From the NCBI RefSeq assembly GCF_014644455.1, contig NZ_BMKS01000004.1:310001-374000 (forward strand): DNA of 64,000 nucleotides, in the 5' to 3' direction. Made by a program: the position numbers and the translations under genes. The notes under the pieces are model-generated. The model saw nothing but the letters and a program-made list of their open reading frames with translations, was not told the origin of the DNA and did not search any database. Shown here piece by piece: positions 21,063-33,753 of the stretch. Source of the stretch: Caldovatus sediminis. Lineage in GTDB: Bacteria > Pseudomonadota > Alphaproteobacteria > Acetobacterales > Acetobacteraceae. Numbering within the stretch: position 1 is the first letter of the stretch; each line of letters begins with the position of its first letter.

Positions 21063-21767
21063 CTGAACGCCGCCATCGTCCTCTTCCCCGGCACCAACCG
21101 CGAGCGCGACATGGCCATCGCCCTGGAGCGCGCCGCCGGCCGCCCGCCCGCCATGCTGTTCCACCGCGAGACCGAGCTGCCGCGCGGCACCGATCTCGTC
21201 GTCCTCGCCGGCGGCTTCTCCTACGGCGACTACCTGCGCTGCGGCGCGATCGCGGCGCATTCGCCGATCATGCGCGCGGTGCGGGAGTTCGCCGCGCGCG
21301 GCGGCCACGTGCTCGGCGTCTGCAACGGCTTCCAGATCCTCTGCGAGGCCCAGATGCTGCCCGGCGCCCTGCTGCGCAACGCCTCGCTCCGCTTCCTCTC
21401 CATGGACTGCCACCTGCGCGTCGAGCGCGCCGGCACCCCCTTCACCGGGCGCTGGCAGAAGGGCGCGGTGTTCCGCTCGGTGATGGCGCACGGCGACGGC
21501 AACTACTTCGCCGACGCCGCGACGCTCGACCGCCTGGAGGGCGAGGGCCTCGTCGCCTTCCGCTACTGCGACGCCCGCGGCGAGGCGACCGCGGAGGCGA
21601 ACCTGAACGGCAGCGCGCGCAACATCGCCGGCATCCTCTCGCCCAACCTCCGCGTCCTCGGCCTGATGCCGCATCCCGAGGACTACGTGGACCCGCTGAT
21701 GGGCGGCACCGACGGCCTGCCGCTGTTCGAGAGCCTGGTGGACGCGCTCGCCGCCGCCCCCGCCTGA
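21063..21767 (+). CDS. purQ: FGAM synthase glutaminase subunit PurQ (CTG start)
   Basis: A 234-aa class I glutamine amidotransferase that supplies ammonia to PurL. The nucleophile is Cys87 in GVCNGFQ, with the His/Glu pair in MPHPED near the C-terminus. The conserved PurQ N-terminus ([14 protein letters not shown]) is encoded upstream of the first ATG (21111), which would delete it. Reading back in frame there is no ATG, GTG or TTG, only CTG at 21063, placed 5 nt after a perfect AGGAGG. I therefore call CTG as the initiator. purL follows after 8 nt. A sequencing error turning ATG/GTG into CTG is the alternative. Confidence 0.93.
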   Translation: MNAAIVLFPGTNRERDMAIALERAAGRPPAMLFHRETELPRGTDLVVLAGGFSYGDYLRCGAIAAHSPIMRAVREFAARGGHVLGVCNGFQILCEAQMLPGALLRNASLRFLSMDCHLRVERAGTPFTGRWQKGAVFRSVMAHGDGNYFADAATLDRLEGEGLVAFRYCDARGEATAEANLNGSARNIAGILSPNLRVLGLMPHPEDYVDPLMGGTDGLPLFESLVDALAAAPA

Positions 21768-21775
21768 GACCGCCG

Positions 21776-23998
<2,223 letters not shown>

Positions 23999-24003
23999 CG
24001 CGG

Positions 24004-24237
24004 ATGGCGATGCAGCCGCAGGAGATCGAGGCGCTGATCAAGGCGGCCCTGCCCGACGCCCAGGTGACGATCGAGGACCTCGCCGGCGACGGCGACCACT
24101 ACGCCGCGACCGTGATCTCGGAACGCTTCCGCGGCCTGCCCCGCGTCAAGCAGCACCAGATCGTCTATGCCGCGCTGCAGGGCCGCATGGGCGGCCAGCT
24201 CCACGCGCTGGCGCTGCAGACCTCCGCTCCCGACTGA
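24004..24237 (+). CDS. BolA-family protein
   Basis: A 77-aa BolA/IbaG-type protein with the family's central segment ([22 protein letters not shown]), including the conserved FxG and the His used for Fe-S ligation with CGFS glutaredoxins. It starts 5 nt after purL. It is followed directly by the monothiol glutaredoxin, its usual partner in [2Fe-2S] handling and iron regulation. Confidence 0.93.
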   Translation: MAMQPQEIEALIKAALPDAQVTIEDLAGDGDHYAATVISERFRGLPRVKQHQIVYAALQGRMGGQLHALALQTSAPD

Positions 24238-24263
24238 GCCAGCCCCGCAGGGAACCCACCGCG

Positions 24264-24602
24264 ATGACCAACCCCGTCTTCCAGCGCATCCAGGCCGAGA
24301 TCGAGGAGAACCCGGTCGTGCTCTACATGAAGGGCACGCCGGTCTTCCCGCAGTGCGGCTTCTCCGCGCGCGTCGTGCAGATCCTCAGCCACATGGGCGT
24401 GCCCTTCAAGGGCGTGAACGTCCTCGAGGACATGGAGCTGCGCGAGGGCATCAAGCAGTTCACCAACTGGCCCACCATCCCGCAGCTCTACGTCAAGGGC
24501 GAGTTCGTCGGCGGCTGCGACATCGTCACCGAGATGTTCCAGTCGGGCGAGCTGGCGCAGCTGCTCGAGGAGAAGGGCATCCCGCACGACGCGAGCGCCT
24601 GA
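24264..24602 (+). CDS. grxD: Monothiol glutaredoxin (Grx4/GrxD)
   Basis: A 112-aa CGFS glutaredoxin with active site CGFS at 31-34, the preceding KGTPVFPQ, the cis-Pro segment WPTIPQLYV, and GGCDIV for glutathione binding. These proteins carry a glutathione-ligated [2Fe-2S] cluster and pair with BolA proteins. GCAGGG precedes ATG 24264. It ends the purine/Fe-S operon. Confidence 0.95.
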   Translation: MTNPVFQRIQAEIEENPVVLYMKGTPVFPQCGFSARVVQILSHMGVPFKGVNVLEDMELREGIKQFTNWPTIPQLYVKGEFVGGCDIVTEMFQSGELAQLLEEKGIPHDASA

Positions 24603-24710
24603 GCCCGGGGGCGGGCGCGGCGCGCCCGCGCCCTCGGCCGGCCGGGCGGCAAACGCTTTCGCGCGTCGCGGGGATTCGAGTGGCGCCGGTGGCGCACGCA
24701 CCCCTAATGC

Positions 24711-25994
24711 GTGCGCGTGGAGAGCACCGCCGCCCGCCCGATGCGCCTCGTCCTCGTCACCGACGAGGTGCCCCGGCCCGGCCTCGCCGGCCATCTCGCC
24801 GTCAACCATGCCATCCTGAGCCACTTCGCCGCGCGCGGGCACGAGGTCATCGTGCTGCTCGCGCAGCCGCGCCTGCCTTGGCCCGTGCAGCGCCTCGCGC
24901 CAGCCAGACTCGAGCCCGCCTCGCGCGTGCGGGTGGAGGGGCGGGGCCTGCTCCGCGGGCGCGGCTGGATCGCGGTGCCGCCGCGGCCCGCCCTTCGCAT
25001 CCTCGCGCGCCAGGCCCTCGGCCTGCTGCCGGTCGGCCCGCGCGAGCGGCTGCGGCGCCGGGCGCGGGCCGGGGAGTATGGCCTGGTGGACGCGGTGCTC
25101 GGCCGGTTCCTGGAGCCCGCCGCCGCCGACTGGGCCGCGGCGCGGATCGCCGATCTCGCGCCCGGCGCGGTGCTGGTGGACACCATCTTCCGCGCGCCCC
25201 TCCTGCGCGACCCGCGCCTCGCCGGGACCCGCTCGGTGCTGATCGCGCACGACGTGTTCCACCGCCGCCACGCCTCGCTCAGCGCCCGCGGCCTGCGCCT
25301 GCATCCGGCGAGCCTGACGCGCGAGGAGGAGTGCGGCCTGCTGCGGCTCGCGCGCGTCGTCGCCGCGATCCAGCCGGAGGAGGAGGCGCTGCTGCGCGCG
25401 CTGCTGCCGGACCGCCGCGTCCTCTGCGCGCCGATGCCCGCGGTGCCGCGGCCGCGCCCGCCCTCGGTCGCGCGCGAGCCGGGCCTGCTGGCCTTCGTCG
25501 GCAGCGACAGCGTGCACAACCTCGACGGCATCCGCTGGTTCCTCGCCGAGGTCTGGCCGCTCCTGCGCCGCCTGCTGCCCGGGGCGCGGCTCGAGATCTG
25601 CGGCAGCGTCGGGCGCGCGCTCGGCCCCGGCCTGCCGCGCGGCGTGCGGGCGCGCGGCATCGTGCCGGACCTCGCGCCGGTGCTGCATCGCGCCGCCTGC
25701 GCGGTGGCCCCGGTGCTGGCGGGCTCCGGCCTCAAGATCAAGCTGCTCGACTGCGTCGCGCACGGCCTGCCGGTGGTGACGACGCCGGTCGGCGCCGAGG
25801 GCTTCGCCCCGACGCCGGACCGCCCCTTCGCCGTCGCCACCGATGCCGAGGCCTTCGCGCGCGAGGCCGCCCGCCTCGCCGCCGACGAGGCCGGCTTCGC
25901 CCGGCGCGAGCGCGCGGCGCTCGACTACTGCGCCCTCTACGCGCCGGACCGGGTCTTCGCCGCCCTCACCGAAGCCGTGGAGGAGACGGGCTGA
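24711..25994 (+). CDS. Glycosyltransferase (GT4-like)
   Basis: A 427-aa GT-B fold glycosyltransferase that should move a sugar from a nucleotide-sugar donor to a polysaccharide or lipid acceptor. The N-terminal strand [13 protein letters not shown] begins a Rossmann-like domain. The C-terminal domain has [28 protein letters not shown], and [26 protein letters not shown], which is the donor-binding GLPVV-T-VGAEG region of family 4. The start is GTG 24711; ATG 24741, right before the first strand, is an equally good or better start. It appears monocistronic, after a 108-bp gap from grxD. Acceptor and pathway cannot be inferred. Confidence 0.82.
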   Translation: MRVESTAARPMRLVLVTDEVPRPGLAGHLAVNHAILSHFAARGHEVIVLLAQPRLPWPVQRLAPARLEPASRVRVEGRGLLRGRGWIAVPPRPALRILARQALGLLPVGPRERLRRRARAGEYGLVDAVLGRFLEPAAADWAAARIADLAPGAVLVDTIFRAPLLRDPRLAGTRSVLIAHDVFHRRHASLSARGLRLHPASLTREEECGLLRLARVVAAIQPEEEALLRALLPDRRVLCAPMPAVPRPRPPSVAREPGLLAFVGSDSVHNLDGIRWFLAEVWPLLRRLLPGARLEICGSVGRALGPGLPRGVRARGIVPDLAPVLHRAACAVAPVLAGSGLKIKLLDCVAHGLPVVTTPVGAEGFAPTPDRPFAVATDAEAFAREAARLAADEAGFARRERAALDYCALYAPDRVFAALTEAVEETG

Positions 25995-26019
25995 ACGCGA
26001 CCGCCACCGCGCGGCCGCG

Positions 26020-26850
26020 CTACCCGCCCGGCGCGGGCGAGGCGACGCCCTGCCGGTCCTCCCGCCGCCAGGCCGCGCGCAGCACGACGCCGAGCAGCAC
26101 CAGCGCCGCCGCCGCGGCCGCGGCGACGAACAGGTTCCATTCCCGCTCGCCCATGTTCGCGAGCAGGATCGCGGCGAAGGCCCAGGCGGCGGCGCCGGCG
26201 TACCAGGGCGAGCCGCGCGACAGCCACAGGATCGCCGCCGCGCAGAGCCCGGCGACCAGCACCAGCAGCACCGCCGCCGCGGTCTCGCCGAGGCCGAACC
26301 AGGCCACCCCCTCCGCCCGCGCGGCGCCCGAGAGGTTGGCGAAGGCGGCCGCCGTCACCCATCCCGCCTGCAGGCCGAGGAGCGGCCGCAGCAGCCAGCG
26401 CCGCCACGGCCCGGTCGGCTCGGCGGGCGCGCGCCGCCCGCGCCGCTCGCGCAGGAAGGCGACCAGCGCCGGCGCCAGGGCGAGCAGGATCAGCGCGAAC
26501 AGGTGCCAGCCGTTCCGGCCCGTGATCTGCGCCGCCAGCATCCAGAGGACGTTGCCGGCGAAGGCGGCGGCGATCCACCAGCCGAGGCGGCGCAGCAGCG
26601 GGTCCTCCCGCCGCGCCGGCAGCGCCTGCCAGACGGCGTAGGCGAGGGCGAGGGCGAAGATCGGCGTCCAGATCAGGAAGGCGTAGCCGGCCGGGACCAC
26701 CGGCGTCTGGCTCTCCGCCGCGACGGCGGCGATCGGCCGGCCGATGCCGAACACCGGCGCCAGCGCCCCCACCAGCGGCTGGGCCAGGGCGAGCAGGATC
26801 GTGCTCCATTGCCGCAGCCGATCGGCCCTGCCTGCCGGGGGTCCGATCAC
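26020..26850 (-). CDS. TspO/MBR-like multi-spanning membrane protein
   Basis: A 276-aa, Trp- and Ala-rich membrane protein with about 7-8 hydrophobic helices. Segments such as [20 protein letters not shown] and NVLWMLAAQ...GWH resemble the longer tryptophan-rich sensory protein (TspO/MBR) relatives, which bind porphyrins or act in stress regulation. At 276 aa it is longer than classical TspO (about 160). I placed the start at GTG 26850 because GGAGGA lies about 5 nt upstream. It converges with the glycosyltransferase and follows rpsD on the same strand after 243 bp that hold no gene. The family call is tentative. Confidence 0.6.
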   Translation of the reverse strand: MIGPPAGRADRLRQWSTILLALAQPLVGALAPVFGIGRPIAAVAAESQTPVVPAGYAFLIWTPIFALALAYAVWQALPARREDPLLRRLGWWIAAAFAGNVLWMLAAQITGRNGWHLFALILLALAPALVAFLRERRGRRAPAEPTGPWRRWLLRPLLGLQAGWVTAAAFANLSGAARAEGVAWFGLGETAAAVLLVLVAGLCAAAILWLSRGSPWYAGAAAWAFAAILLANMGEREWNLFVAAAAAAALVLLGVVLRAAWRREDRQGVASPAPGG

Positions 26851-27093
26851 GGCGTCCTCCGCCCGGTCTGCGGCCGGCCGGGAGGACCGCCGCCGCCCGC
26901 GCCCGGGGAGGGCGGCGGCGGGGCCGCGGGGCGGCGGCAGGCGTTCGGCGGCATCGCTCTCCTCCAGCGCGGCGGCGTCGCCTCCGAGCCTACCCCGGCA
27001 AGGGCCCGCGAGCACGCCTGCAGGACGCAGAGCGCCGCCCTTCCGCGCGAGGCGGGCGCCGGCGCCGTCAGCCCCGGAGCGGATCCGCCGGGA

Positions 27094-27711
27094 TCAGCGC
27101 GAGTAGAACTCCACCACCAGGTTCGGCTCCATCTGCACCGGATAGGGCACGTCCGAGAGCTTGGGAGCCCGCAGGAAGCGGCCGCGCATGGCGCGGTGGT
27201 CCACCTCGATGTATTCCGGCACGTCCCGCTCGGCGCTCTGGGCCGCGTCGAGCACGGCGACGAGCTGCTTCGACTTCTCCTTCACCTCGATCTGGTCGCC
27301 GTCCCGCACGAGGTAGGAGGGGATGTTCACCCGCCTGCCGTTGACCAGCACGTGGCCGTGGTTGACGAACTGCCGCGCGGCGAAGGGGGTGATGGCGAAT
27401 TTCATCCGGTAGACGACGGTGTCGAGCCGCCGCTCGAGCAGCTCGATCAGGTTCTCGGAAGTATCGCCCTTGCGGCGCACCGCCTCCTGGTAGTAGCGGC
27501 GGAACTGCCGCTCGCCGATGTTGCCGTAGTAGCCCTTGAGCTTCTGCTTGGCCATCAGCTGCACGCCGTAGTCGGTCGGCTTCGACTTTCGGCGCTGGCC
27601 GTGCTGGCCGGGGCCATAGGCCTTCTTGTTGATCGGGCTCTTCGAGCGGCCCCAGAGGTTCACGCCGAGGCGGCGGTTGATCTTGTACTTGGCTTCCACG
27701 CGCTTGGTCAT
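27094..27711 (-). CDS. rpsD: 30S ribosomal protein S4
   Basis: A 205-aa primary rRNA-binding protein of the small subunit. It begins [16 protein letters not shown], the alphaproteobacterial form, with [10 protein letters not shown], then the S4 RNA-binding domain ([12 protein letters not shown] ... [17 protein letters not shown]), and ends EFYSR. Lower-bias codons and the strong upstream promoter candidate fit high expression. It is monocistronic here, apart from the usual S13-S11 operon, as is normal in alphaproteobacteria. Confidence 0.98.
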   Translation of the reverse strand: MTKRVEAKYKINRRLGVNLWGRSKSPINKKAYGPGQHGQRRKSKPTDYGVQLMAKQKLKGYYGNIGERQFRRYYQEAVRRKGDTSENLIELLERRLDTVVYRMKFAITPFAARQFVNHGHVLVNGRRVNIPSYLVRDGDQIEVKEKSKQLVAVLDAAQSAERDVPEYIEVDHRAMRGRFLRAPKLSDVPYPVQMEPNLVVEFYSR

Positions 27712-27822
27712 GGCGCTGCGCGAATCCTTCTTCTTCGCTGGCGTTGTCCCGGTAGTCCCGCGCGGCGCGCGCGGGCGGGCGCATGCCCCGAGGGCATGTC
27801 CGCGTTCCCGGGAAGCGGGCGG

Positions 27823-27852
27823 CCTATAGGGGCCGCGCGCGGGGCTTGTCAA
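27823..27852 (-). promoter_or_regulatory. Strong rpsD promoter candidate
   Basis: On the minus strand, consensus TTGACA (27852-27847), 18 bp, TATAGG (27828-27823), or CTATAG with 17 bp. It is about 110 bp upstream of the rpsD start. Its -35 overlaps the plus-strand -35 of the divergent gene. Confidence 0.6.
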
Positions 27853-27875
27853 ACCGGCCCGCGGCCGCCTAGTGC
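27846..27875 (+). promoter_or_regulatory. Candidate promoter of the divergent small gene
   Basis: TTGTCA, 18 bp, TAGTGC. The -10 ends 6 bp before the ATG at 27882, so the transcript would be leaderless. The -35 is shared with the rpsD promoter on the other strand. Confidence 0.4.
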
Positions 27876-27881
27876 CGCCCC

Positions 27882-28091
27882 ATGGTGACGCGCGAGGACA
27901 TCCTGGTGCTCGGCCTGACCGCGGGCGTGACCGGCGGGCTCGTGGGCGGGCTGATGCTCGGCATCGGGCTCGGCCTGCTGGTGCAGGGGGCGCATATCGG
28001 CTGGCTGCTGCTGCTGCCGGGCGCCCCCGTCTCGGGCGCGATCGGCTACCTGCTGGCGCGGCGGCTGGCGCGGCGGCTGGACGAGCGCTGA
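27882..28091 (+). CDS. Small two-TM membrane protein
   Basis: A 69-aa protein with two hydrophobic Gly/Leu-rich helices (about 8-35 and 40-60) and a short basic tail ([10 protein letters not shown]). The Gly-zipper-like spacing in the first helix suggests helix packing. There is no Shine-Dalgarno; a promoter-like -10 sits directly before the ATG. It is divergent from rpsD and converges on the kinase gene. Family unknown to me. Confidence 0.6.
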   Translation: MVTREDILVLGLTAGVTGGLVGGLMLGIGLGLLVQGAHIGWLLLLPGAPVSGAIGYLLARRLARRLDER

Positions 28092-28121
28092 GGCGGGCGC
28101 TGCCGCGACGGGGGCGCGCCG

Positions 28122-31100
28122 TCAGGGGGCCCGCGCTCGCCGTCGGGGGCGGTTGGTGCCTCGCGGGGCCGGGCCTGGTTCGGGCGGCGGAGGCTGCCAG
28201 CCCCCGTTGCGCCGCACCGCCGCAAGCGTGGCCTCCGCGAGGGCGGGAAGCTCCGCAGCGGCGGCGCGGGCCGCCGCGCGGTCGCCGCCGCGGGCGGCCG
28301 CCTCGATGCGCGCCGCGAGGTCGGCGAGCGGCCGGGCCCCGGCCATCCGCGCCGCGCCCTTCAGGCGATGCGCCGTGCCGCTCGCCTCGGCGAGCATGTC
28401 GCCCTCGACCGCGGCAAGGAGCGCGGCGCCGTCGCGCTCCACCGTCTCCGCGAAGGTGCCGAGCAGGCTCGAGAGGCGCGCCGGATCGGCGCCGAAGAGC
28501 TGCCGCAGCGTCTCGGGGTCGAACAGCTCGCCCTGGCCGTCGGGCGGCACCGTGTCGGCGCCGGAAGGCGCTGCGGCGCCGGCCGGCGCCGCGCCCGCCA
28601 CGGTCGCCGCGGCGCCGGCGGGGGGCAGCCAGCGCGCCAGGGTCCGCTCCAGCGTGTCCATCGCGACCGGCTTCGGCACGAAGGCATCCATGCCCGCGGC
28701 GAAGCAGCGGTCGTCCTCGCCCCGCAGCGCGTTGGCGGTGACGGCGATCAGGACCGTGCGCGGGCGGCCGGTCGCGACCTCCTCGCGGCGCACGGCGCGG
28801 GCGAGGTCGAGACCGTCCATCACCGGCATGTGCACGTCCACGAGCAGGACGCGGTGCCGCCCCTCGCGCCACATCCTCAGTGCCTGGGCCCCGTCCTCGG
28901 CCATGTCGGCGCCGTAGCCGAGCAGCTCGAGCTGGCGCGCGAGGACCTCCCGGTTGACCGCGTGGTCGTCCACGACGAGCAGCCGCGGCGCCGCCTCGCC
29001 GCGGTCGTGCCCCGAGGCGCCCGTCGCCTCGCGCTCCGGCCGTACCGCGGCCCTGGCGCCCTCCGCCGCCGGCGGCGTCACGTCTTCCGCCGCGGCGGCG
29101 GCGAGGACGAGGCGCACGGTGAAGCGGCTGCCCCGCCCCGGCGTGCTCTCCACCGTCACGTCGCCGCCCATCATCTGCGCCAGCCGCCGCACGATCGAGA
29201 GGCCGAGGCCGGAGCCGCCGTAGCGCCGCGTCGTCGAGCTGTCGGCCTGGGCGAAGGGTTGGAACAGGCGCGCCACCTGCTCCTCGGTCATGCCGATGCC
29301 GCTGTCCTCGACGCCGAGCGTCACGGCGACCGACCGCCCGTCCTTCGCGGCGCGGGTGTCGCAGATCACGCGGACGTAGCCGCGCTCGGTGAACTTGATC
29401 GCGTTGCCGATCAGGTTGAACAGGATCTGGCGCACGCGGACCGGGTCGCCGGAGACGATGTCGGGACCGATCCCCGGCGGGTCGGCGAACAGGGTGAGCC
29501 CCTTGCGCCTCGCCTGCACGGCGAGGGTGTCCACCGCGCCGTCCACGAGGCTGCGGAGCGAGAAGGGCAGGTCCTCGAGCTCGAGCCGCCCGGCCTCGAT
29601 CTTCGAGAAGTCGAGGATGTCGTCGATGATGCGCAGCAGCGCCCCCGCGCTCTCGCGCATCACCGCGACGCAGCGCGACTGGTCCTGGTCGAGGCGCGTG
29701 CGCTCCAGCACCTCCATCATGCCGAGCACGCCGTTCATCGGCGTGCGGATCTCGTGGCTCATCGCGGCGAGGAAGGTGGACTTCGCGCGGTCGGCCGCCT
29801 CCGCCTCGGCGCGCGCCGCCTCCGCCGCCCGTCGCGCCGCCTCGGCCGCGGCGAGCGCGGCGGCGAGCGCGCGCTCGTTGCGCTTGCGCTCGGTGATGTC
29901 GGTGAAGGTGCGGACCAGGCCGCCGTCGCCCATCAGCTCGGAACGCACCTCGAGCACCGTGCCGTCGGGCCGCTCGCGCTCGTAGGTGCCGGCGTGGAGG
30001 GTCGGCGCCTCGACCTCGCGCAGCGCGCGCACGTGCAGGTCGGGCGCGTTGTCGAACTCGCCCGCGCCGATCTGCCAGTCGAGGATCTCGCGGATGTGCC
30101 GCCCCGGCACGGCGAAGTCGGGCGGCAGGCCGAGCAGCGCGACGGCGCGGCGGTTGATTACGCGCAGCGTGCGATCCGGGGCGAGCATCATCAGCCCCTG
30201 GCTCATGCTCTCGATGGTGGCGGTGAGGGCGGCCTCCGCCTCCTCGGCCTTGCGGCGCGCCGCGTCCGCGGCGTCGCGCGCCCGCTCCGCCTCGTCGCGG
30301 GCGCGGGCCAGCTCCTCCTCGCGCTCCTTCAGCCGCGTGACGTCGCGGTAGACGTTGAGGATGCCGCCGTCGTCGAGCGGGATGCGGTTGATCTCGATCC
30401 AGTAGCCCTTCGAGCTGCGGAACAGCGCGGGCTCCAGGCCGGGCCGGCGGAGCCGCGCGGCGCGCTCGGCGACGAGCGCCTCCAGCGCCTCCTCGGTTTC
30501 GGGCCTCGGGCCGAAGTCGCCGCGCCGCGCCATGAGGCGCAGCACCTCGCGCATCGAGGTCAGGCCGCGCCCCCCGCCGCCCTCCATGTCGTAGAACAGC
30601 CGCGCCTGGCGGTTGGCGAGGCGGATGTTGAGATCGGCGTCGAGCAGCAGCACGCCGTCGGTCATCGTGTCGAGCACGAGCTGGTTGGTCGCCCGCGCCT
30701 GCGCCAGCTCCTCCTCGCGCTCCTTGAGGCCGGTGATGTCGCGGTAGTGGCAGAACAGCCCGCCGTCGGCGAGCGGCAGGAAGGAGTACTCGATCCAGTA
30801 GCCGCCCGCGGACCGGCGGACGTAGCGGTTGCCGCCGGGCCGGAGCATCAGCTCCAGCCGCTGCCGGACCAGCGCCGCCACCGCCTCCTCGTCCCCGGGT
30901 ACCGGCCCGAAGTCGCCGCGCAGGACCTGCATGCGGAGGACGTCGGGCAGCAGCGGCCCGGGGCGGACATACTCCTCCGGCAGGCTCTGGAAGCGCATCA
31001 GCGGGCGGTTGGCGAGCTGCAGCCGCAACTCGGAATCGTACAGCGCGACGCCGTCGGTCAGGTTGTCGAGCACCATCTGGTGCGTCGCGCGCTGGCGCTC

Positions 31101-33533
31101 GAGCTGGTCCTCGCGGTCCTTCAGCCGCGTGACGTCGCGGTAGAGGAGCAGCCGCCCGCCGTCCGGGAGCGGCACCGTCGAGGTTTCGACCCAGTAGCCG
31201 GCGGCGGTGCGGCGCACCGGGCGCTGGCCTGGCTGGAGGGCGATGATCGCCCGGGCGCGCTGCTCGACCATCGCCTCGAGCGCCGCCGGGTCGGCCGGCG
31301 GCGGCCCGAAATCGCCGCGGCGCACCATGTGGCGCAGGGCGTCGCGCCCCGGCGTGCCCGGCGCGATCAGCTCGTTCGGCAGGTCGAACAGTCTCGCGAG
31401 CTGGCGGTTGGCGAGGCGCAGGCGCTCCTCGGCGTCGAGCAGCGCGACGCCGTCGGTCATGCTGTCCACCACCTGCTGGTAGATGGCGCGCGCCTCGGCC
31501 AGCTCCTGCTCGCGCTGCTTGAGCACGGTGACGTCGCGATAGACGAGGATGTGCCCGACCCCGGGCACCGGCGTCGTCTTGACCTCGATCCACTTGCCGG
31601 AGGGGCTCCTGCGGATGTAGCTCGCGCCGCCCGGCTGGCGCAGCACCGCGGCGCGTCGCTGCACGCGGGCCTCGAGCTCGGCCTCGTCCTTCGGCGGCGG
31701 GCCGAAGTCGCCGCGCAGGTCCTGGAAGCGCATCACCTCGAGGACCGAGGTGCCCGGGCCGGCGAGGTCGGGCGGGAACTCGCCGAGCTCGGTGGCCTTC
31801 GGGTTGTAGAAGAGCAGCCGGAAATCCTGGTCCCACAGCACCACGCCGTCGGTCATGTGGTCGAGGATGAGCTGCTGCGTCGAGCGGGCCGCCTTCAGCT
31901 CCTCCTCGCGCGACTTCAGGCGGGTCACGTCGCGGTAGGTGTTGAGCACGCTGCCGTCGGGCAGGGGGGCGCGGGTGATCTCCACCCAGGCGCCGGTCGG
32001 CGTGCGCCGGAGGTCTGGCTCGGTGCCGACGGGGTGCAGGATCTCCGCCACCCGCCGCTCCACATAGGCCTCGAGCGCTGCGCCGTTCCCCGGCACCGCG
32101 CCGAAGTCGCCGCGCCGTGCCATGAAGCGCAGGATCTCGCGCCCGTCCGCGCCCGGCGCCGCCAGCGCCTCCGGGATGGCATAGAGCTCGACGATCCGCC
32201 GGTTGGCCAGGCGGACGCGGAAGTCGCGGTCCCAGAGCAGCAGGCCGTCGGTGGTGTTCTCCAGCACCAGCGCCTGGGTCGCGCGCGCGCGCTCCGCTTC
32301 CGCCTCGCGCTCCTTGAGGGCCGTCAGGTCGCGGCAGACCACGAGCAGCGCGCCGTCGCCGACGCCGACGGTCGCGCACTCCACCCAGAACCCGGCGGCG
32401 GTGCGGCGCAGGTCGCGCGCGCCGCCGGGCTGGCGCATCCAGCGGATGCGCTCCTCGACCGCCGCCTCCAGCGCCGTTGCGTCGCCGGGCGCGGGGACCG
32501 GGCCGAAGTCGCCGCGCCGCGCCATGAAGCGCAGGATGTCGCGCCCGTCCGCGCCGGGCCGGGCCAGCTCCGGCGGCAGGTCGAGGAGGCGCAGCGCCTG
32601 GCGGCTGATCACGCGGCAGCGCAGGTCGCGGTCGAAGAGGGCCGCCCCGTCGGCGGCGTTGTCGAGGATCAGGCGGTGCAGGACCTCCGCCTCCTCGAGC
32701 TCCGCCTCGCGCCGCTTCAGCGCCGTGACGTCGCGGATGACGAGGACGTGGCCGCCCTCCGCCAGCGGCACCGCATGGATCTCGAGCCACGCCCCGCCCG
32801 GCGTCCGCCGCAGGTAGCGCGCGCCCTCGGGGTGCCGCAGCCGTGCGGCGCGGCGCTCGCACAGCGCCTGCATCGCCGCCTCGTCGGTCGGCGGCGGGCC
32901 GAAGTCGCCGCGCGCCGCCTGGAAGCGCATCATGGCGCGCAGCGCGAGGCCGGGGCGGGTGAGGTCGGGCGGCAGGTCGAGGAGCTCGGCGGCGCGGCGG
33001 TTGATCAGGACGAGCCGCTCCGCCGCGTCCCACAGCGCCACGCCGTCGGTCATGTGGTCGAGCACGACCTGCTGCGCCCGCCGCGCGGCCGCGAGCGCCG
33101 CGTCGCGGGCCGAGATCTCGCTCAGGTCGGTGCTCCGCACCACGACGCCGTGGGCGCTGGTCCGCACGCGCACGCGCACCCGGCCGCCATCGGCGCGGCG
33201 CCACTCGGTGACGCGCTCGGCCTCGCCGGGGCCGGGGCGCCAGCGGGCGGGATCGGCCGCCTCCGGGACCTCCGGATTGTGCGCCGCGCCATGGGCGCCG
33301 ACCGCGCCGAGCAGCGCGTCGAGCGGCGTGCCGGGGGCGAGCTCGGGCGCCCCCTGTGGCAGCAGCCGCGCGATGGCGGCGTTGGCGAGGACGAGGCGGC
33401 GGTCCGGGCCGAACAGGGCGATGCCCTCCTCCATCCCCGCGAACGCCTCGGCGCAGAGCTCCGGCAGGCATTCCGGGCGAGGCGGCGCAGCGGTTTCCGC
33501 GGCAGTCGCTGGCATGGGCGGGGCGGCGGCCAT
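28122..33533 (-). CDS. Hybrid sensor histidine kinase with nine PAS modules, receiver and Hpt
   Basis: A 1803-aa soluble kinase; I see no transmembrane segment or signal peptide. Order: a divergent PAS (about 30-150), seven near-identical PAS_7-type units with a GDFG core at about 210, 342, 476, 609, 741, 874 and 1006, a coiled coil, a ninth PAS (about 1108-1230), a second coiled coil, HisKA with His1260 in MSHEIRTPM, an HATPase ([23 protein letters not shown]), a receiver with Asp1566 in [10 protein letters not shown], and an Hpt domain with His1722 in [10 protein letters not shown]. Each unit ends in an RDxTxLKxRE hinge. The architecture implies a His-Asp-His phosphorelay to a separate regulator; the divergent OmpR-type gene is the obvious partner. 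The input signal is unknown. Confidence 0.95.
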   Translation of the reverse strand: MAAAPPMPATAAETAAPPRPECLPELCAEAFAGMEEGIALFGPDRRLVLANAAIARLLPQGAPELAPGTPLDALLGAVGAHGAAHNPEVPEAADPARWRPGPGEAERVTEWRRADGGRVRVRVRTSAHGVVVRSTDLSEISARDAALAAARRAQQVVLDHMTDGVALWDAAERLVLINRRAAELLDLPPDLTRPGLALRAMMRFQAARGDFGPPPTDEAAMQALCERRAARLRHPEGARYLRRTPGGAWLEIHAVPLAEGGHVLVIRDVTALKRREAELEEAEVLHRLILDNAADGAALFDRDLRCRVISRQALRLLDLPPELARPGADGRDILRFMARRGDFGPVPAPGDATALEAAVEERIRWMRQPGGARDLRRTAAGFWVECATVGVGDGALLVVCRDLTALKEREAEAERARATQALVLENTTDGLLLWDRDFRVRLANRRIVELYAIPEALAAPGADGREILRFMARRGDFGAVPGNGAALEAYVERRVAEILHPVGTEPDLRRTPTGAWVEITRAPLPDGSVLNTYRDVTRLKSREEELKAARSTQQLILDHMTDGVVLWDQDFRLLFYNPKATELGEFPPDLAGPGTSVLEVMRFQDLRGDFGPPPKDEAELEARVQRRAAVLRQPGGASYIRRSPSGKWIEVKTTPVPGVGHILVYRDVTVLKQREQELAEARAIYQQVVDSMTDGVALLDAEERLRLANRQLARLFDLPNELIAPGTPGRDALRHMVRRGDFGPPPADPAALEAMVEQRARAIIALQPGQRPVRRTAAGYWVETSTVPLPDGGRLLLYRDVTRLKDREDQLERQRATHQMVLDNLTDGVALYDSELRLQLANRPLMRFQSLPEEYVRPGPLLPDVLRMQVLRGDFGPVPGDEEAVAALVRQRLELMLRPGGNRYVRRSAGGYWIEYSFLPLADGGLFCHYRDITGLKEREEELAQARATNQLVLDTMTDGVLLLDADLNIRLANRQARLFYDMEGGGGRGLTSMREVLRLMARRGDFGPRPETEEALEALVAERAARLRRPGLEPALFRSSKGYWIEINRIPLDDGGILNVYRDVTRLKEREEELARARDEAERARDAADAARRKAEEAEAALTATIESMSQGLMMLAPDRTLRVINRRAVALLGLPPDFAVPGRHIREILDWQIGAGEFDNAPDLHVRALREVEAPTLHAGTYERERPDGTVLEVRSELMGDGGLVRTFTDITERKRNERALAAALAAAEAARRAAEAARAEAEAADRAKSTFLAAMSHEIRTPMNGVLGMMEVLERTRLDQDQSRCVAVMRESAGALLRIIDDILDFSKIEAGRLELEDLPFSLRSLVDGAVDTLAVQARRKGLTLFADPPGIGPDIVSGDPVRVRQILFNLIGNAIKFTERGYVRVICDTRAAKDGRSVAVTLGVEDSGIGMTEEQVARLFQPFAQADSSTTRRYGGSGLGLSIVRRLAQMMGGDVTVESTPGRGSRFTVRLVLAAAAAEDVTPPAAEGARAAVRPEREATGASGHDRGEAAPRLLVVDDHAVNREVLARQLELLGYGADMAEDGAQALRMWREGRHRVLLVDVHMPVMDGLDLARAVRREEVATGRPRTVLIAVTANALRGEDDRCFAAGMDAFVPKPVAMDTLERTLARWLPPAGAAATVAGAAPAGAAAPSGADTVPPDGQGELFDPETLRQLFGADPARLSSLLGTFAETVERDGAALLAAVEGDMLAEASGTAHRLKGAARMAGARPLADLAARIEAAARGGDRAAARAAAAELPALAEATLAAVRRNGGWQPPPPEPGPAPRGTNRPRRRARAP
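30511..32909 (-). repeat. Seven tandem PAS-coding repeats, about 399 bp each
   Basis: The plus-strand word CCGAAGTCGCC (coding G-D-F-G) recurs at 30511, 30907, 31702, 32101, 32503 and 32899, with one variant (CCGAAATCGCC) at 31306. Spacings are 396, 399, 396, 399, 402 and 396 bp. This is internal duplication of one PAS module of 132-134 residues. Confidence 0.9.
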
Positions 33534-33569
33534 GTTCTCACGATCCTGCCCCAGGCCATGCGGGGGCGT

Positions 33570-33632
33570 GTTTCACTGCGGTTTCCATCGTGCCGGAAGT
33601 GTTTCGCCGCGGTTTCACCGCGGTTTCGATCG
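33570..33632. promoter_or_regulatory. GTTTC direct-repeat array, probable response-regulator operator
   Basis: GTTTC occurs at 33570, 33581, 33601, 33612 and 33623. Within the two groups the spacing is exactly 11 bp, one helical turn, as in OmpR/PhoB-family binding sites. The 16-mer GTTTC-R-C-Y-GCGGTTTC is present three times. It lies in the 220-bp gap between the kinase and the divergent winged-helix regulator, 37-99 bp upstream of the kinase start. Confidence 0.6.
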
Positions 33633-33688
33633 CTCCTCGGCGGCGCGGTCCGGGGCCGGGGCGGGCTCCCCCGATCCGATCGCGGCGT

Positions 33689-33718
33689 TTGACGCCGGGG
33701 CGCCGGCGGCGGCAATTA
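33689..33718 (+). promoter_or_regulatory. Candidate promoter of the response regulator
   Basis: TTGACG (33689-33694), 18 bp, CAATTA (33713-33718), 35 bp before the ATG and 57 bp downstream of the GTTTC array. Confidence 0.4.
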
Positions 33719-33753
33719 GGCGTTGCGCTGCGGTATCGAGGGGGTGGCGGCGA

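Noticed and set aside
27094-33471. A 2125-codon minus-strand open frame running through the kinase gene into rpsD
   Set aside because: Only its last 205 codons (rpsD) are real. The rest is the out-of-frame shadow of the kinase.
28368-33692. A 1774-codon open frame on the plus strand, opposite the nine-PAS kinase
   Set aside because: It is the antisense mirror of a high-GC coding sequence. Its translation is low-complexity Arg/Ala/His/Gly without domains, while the minus strand encodes clear PAS and kinase motifs.
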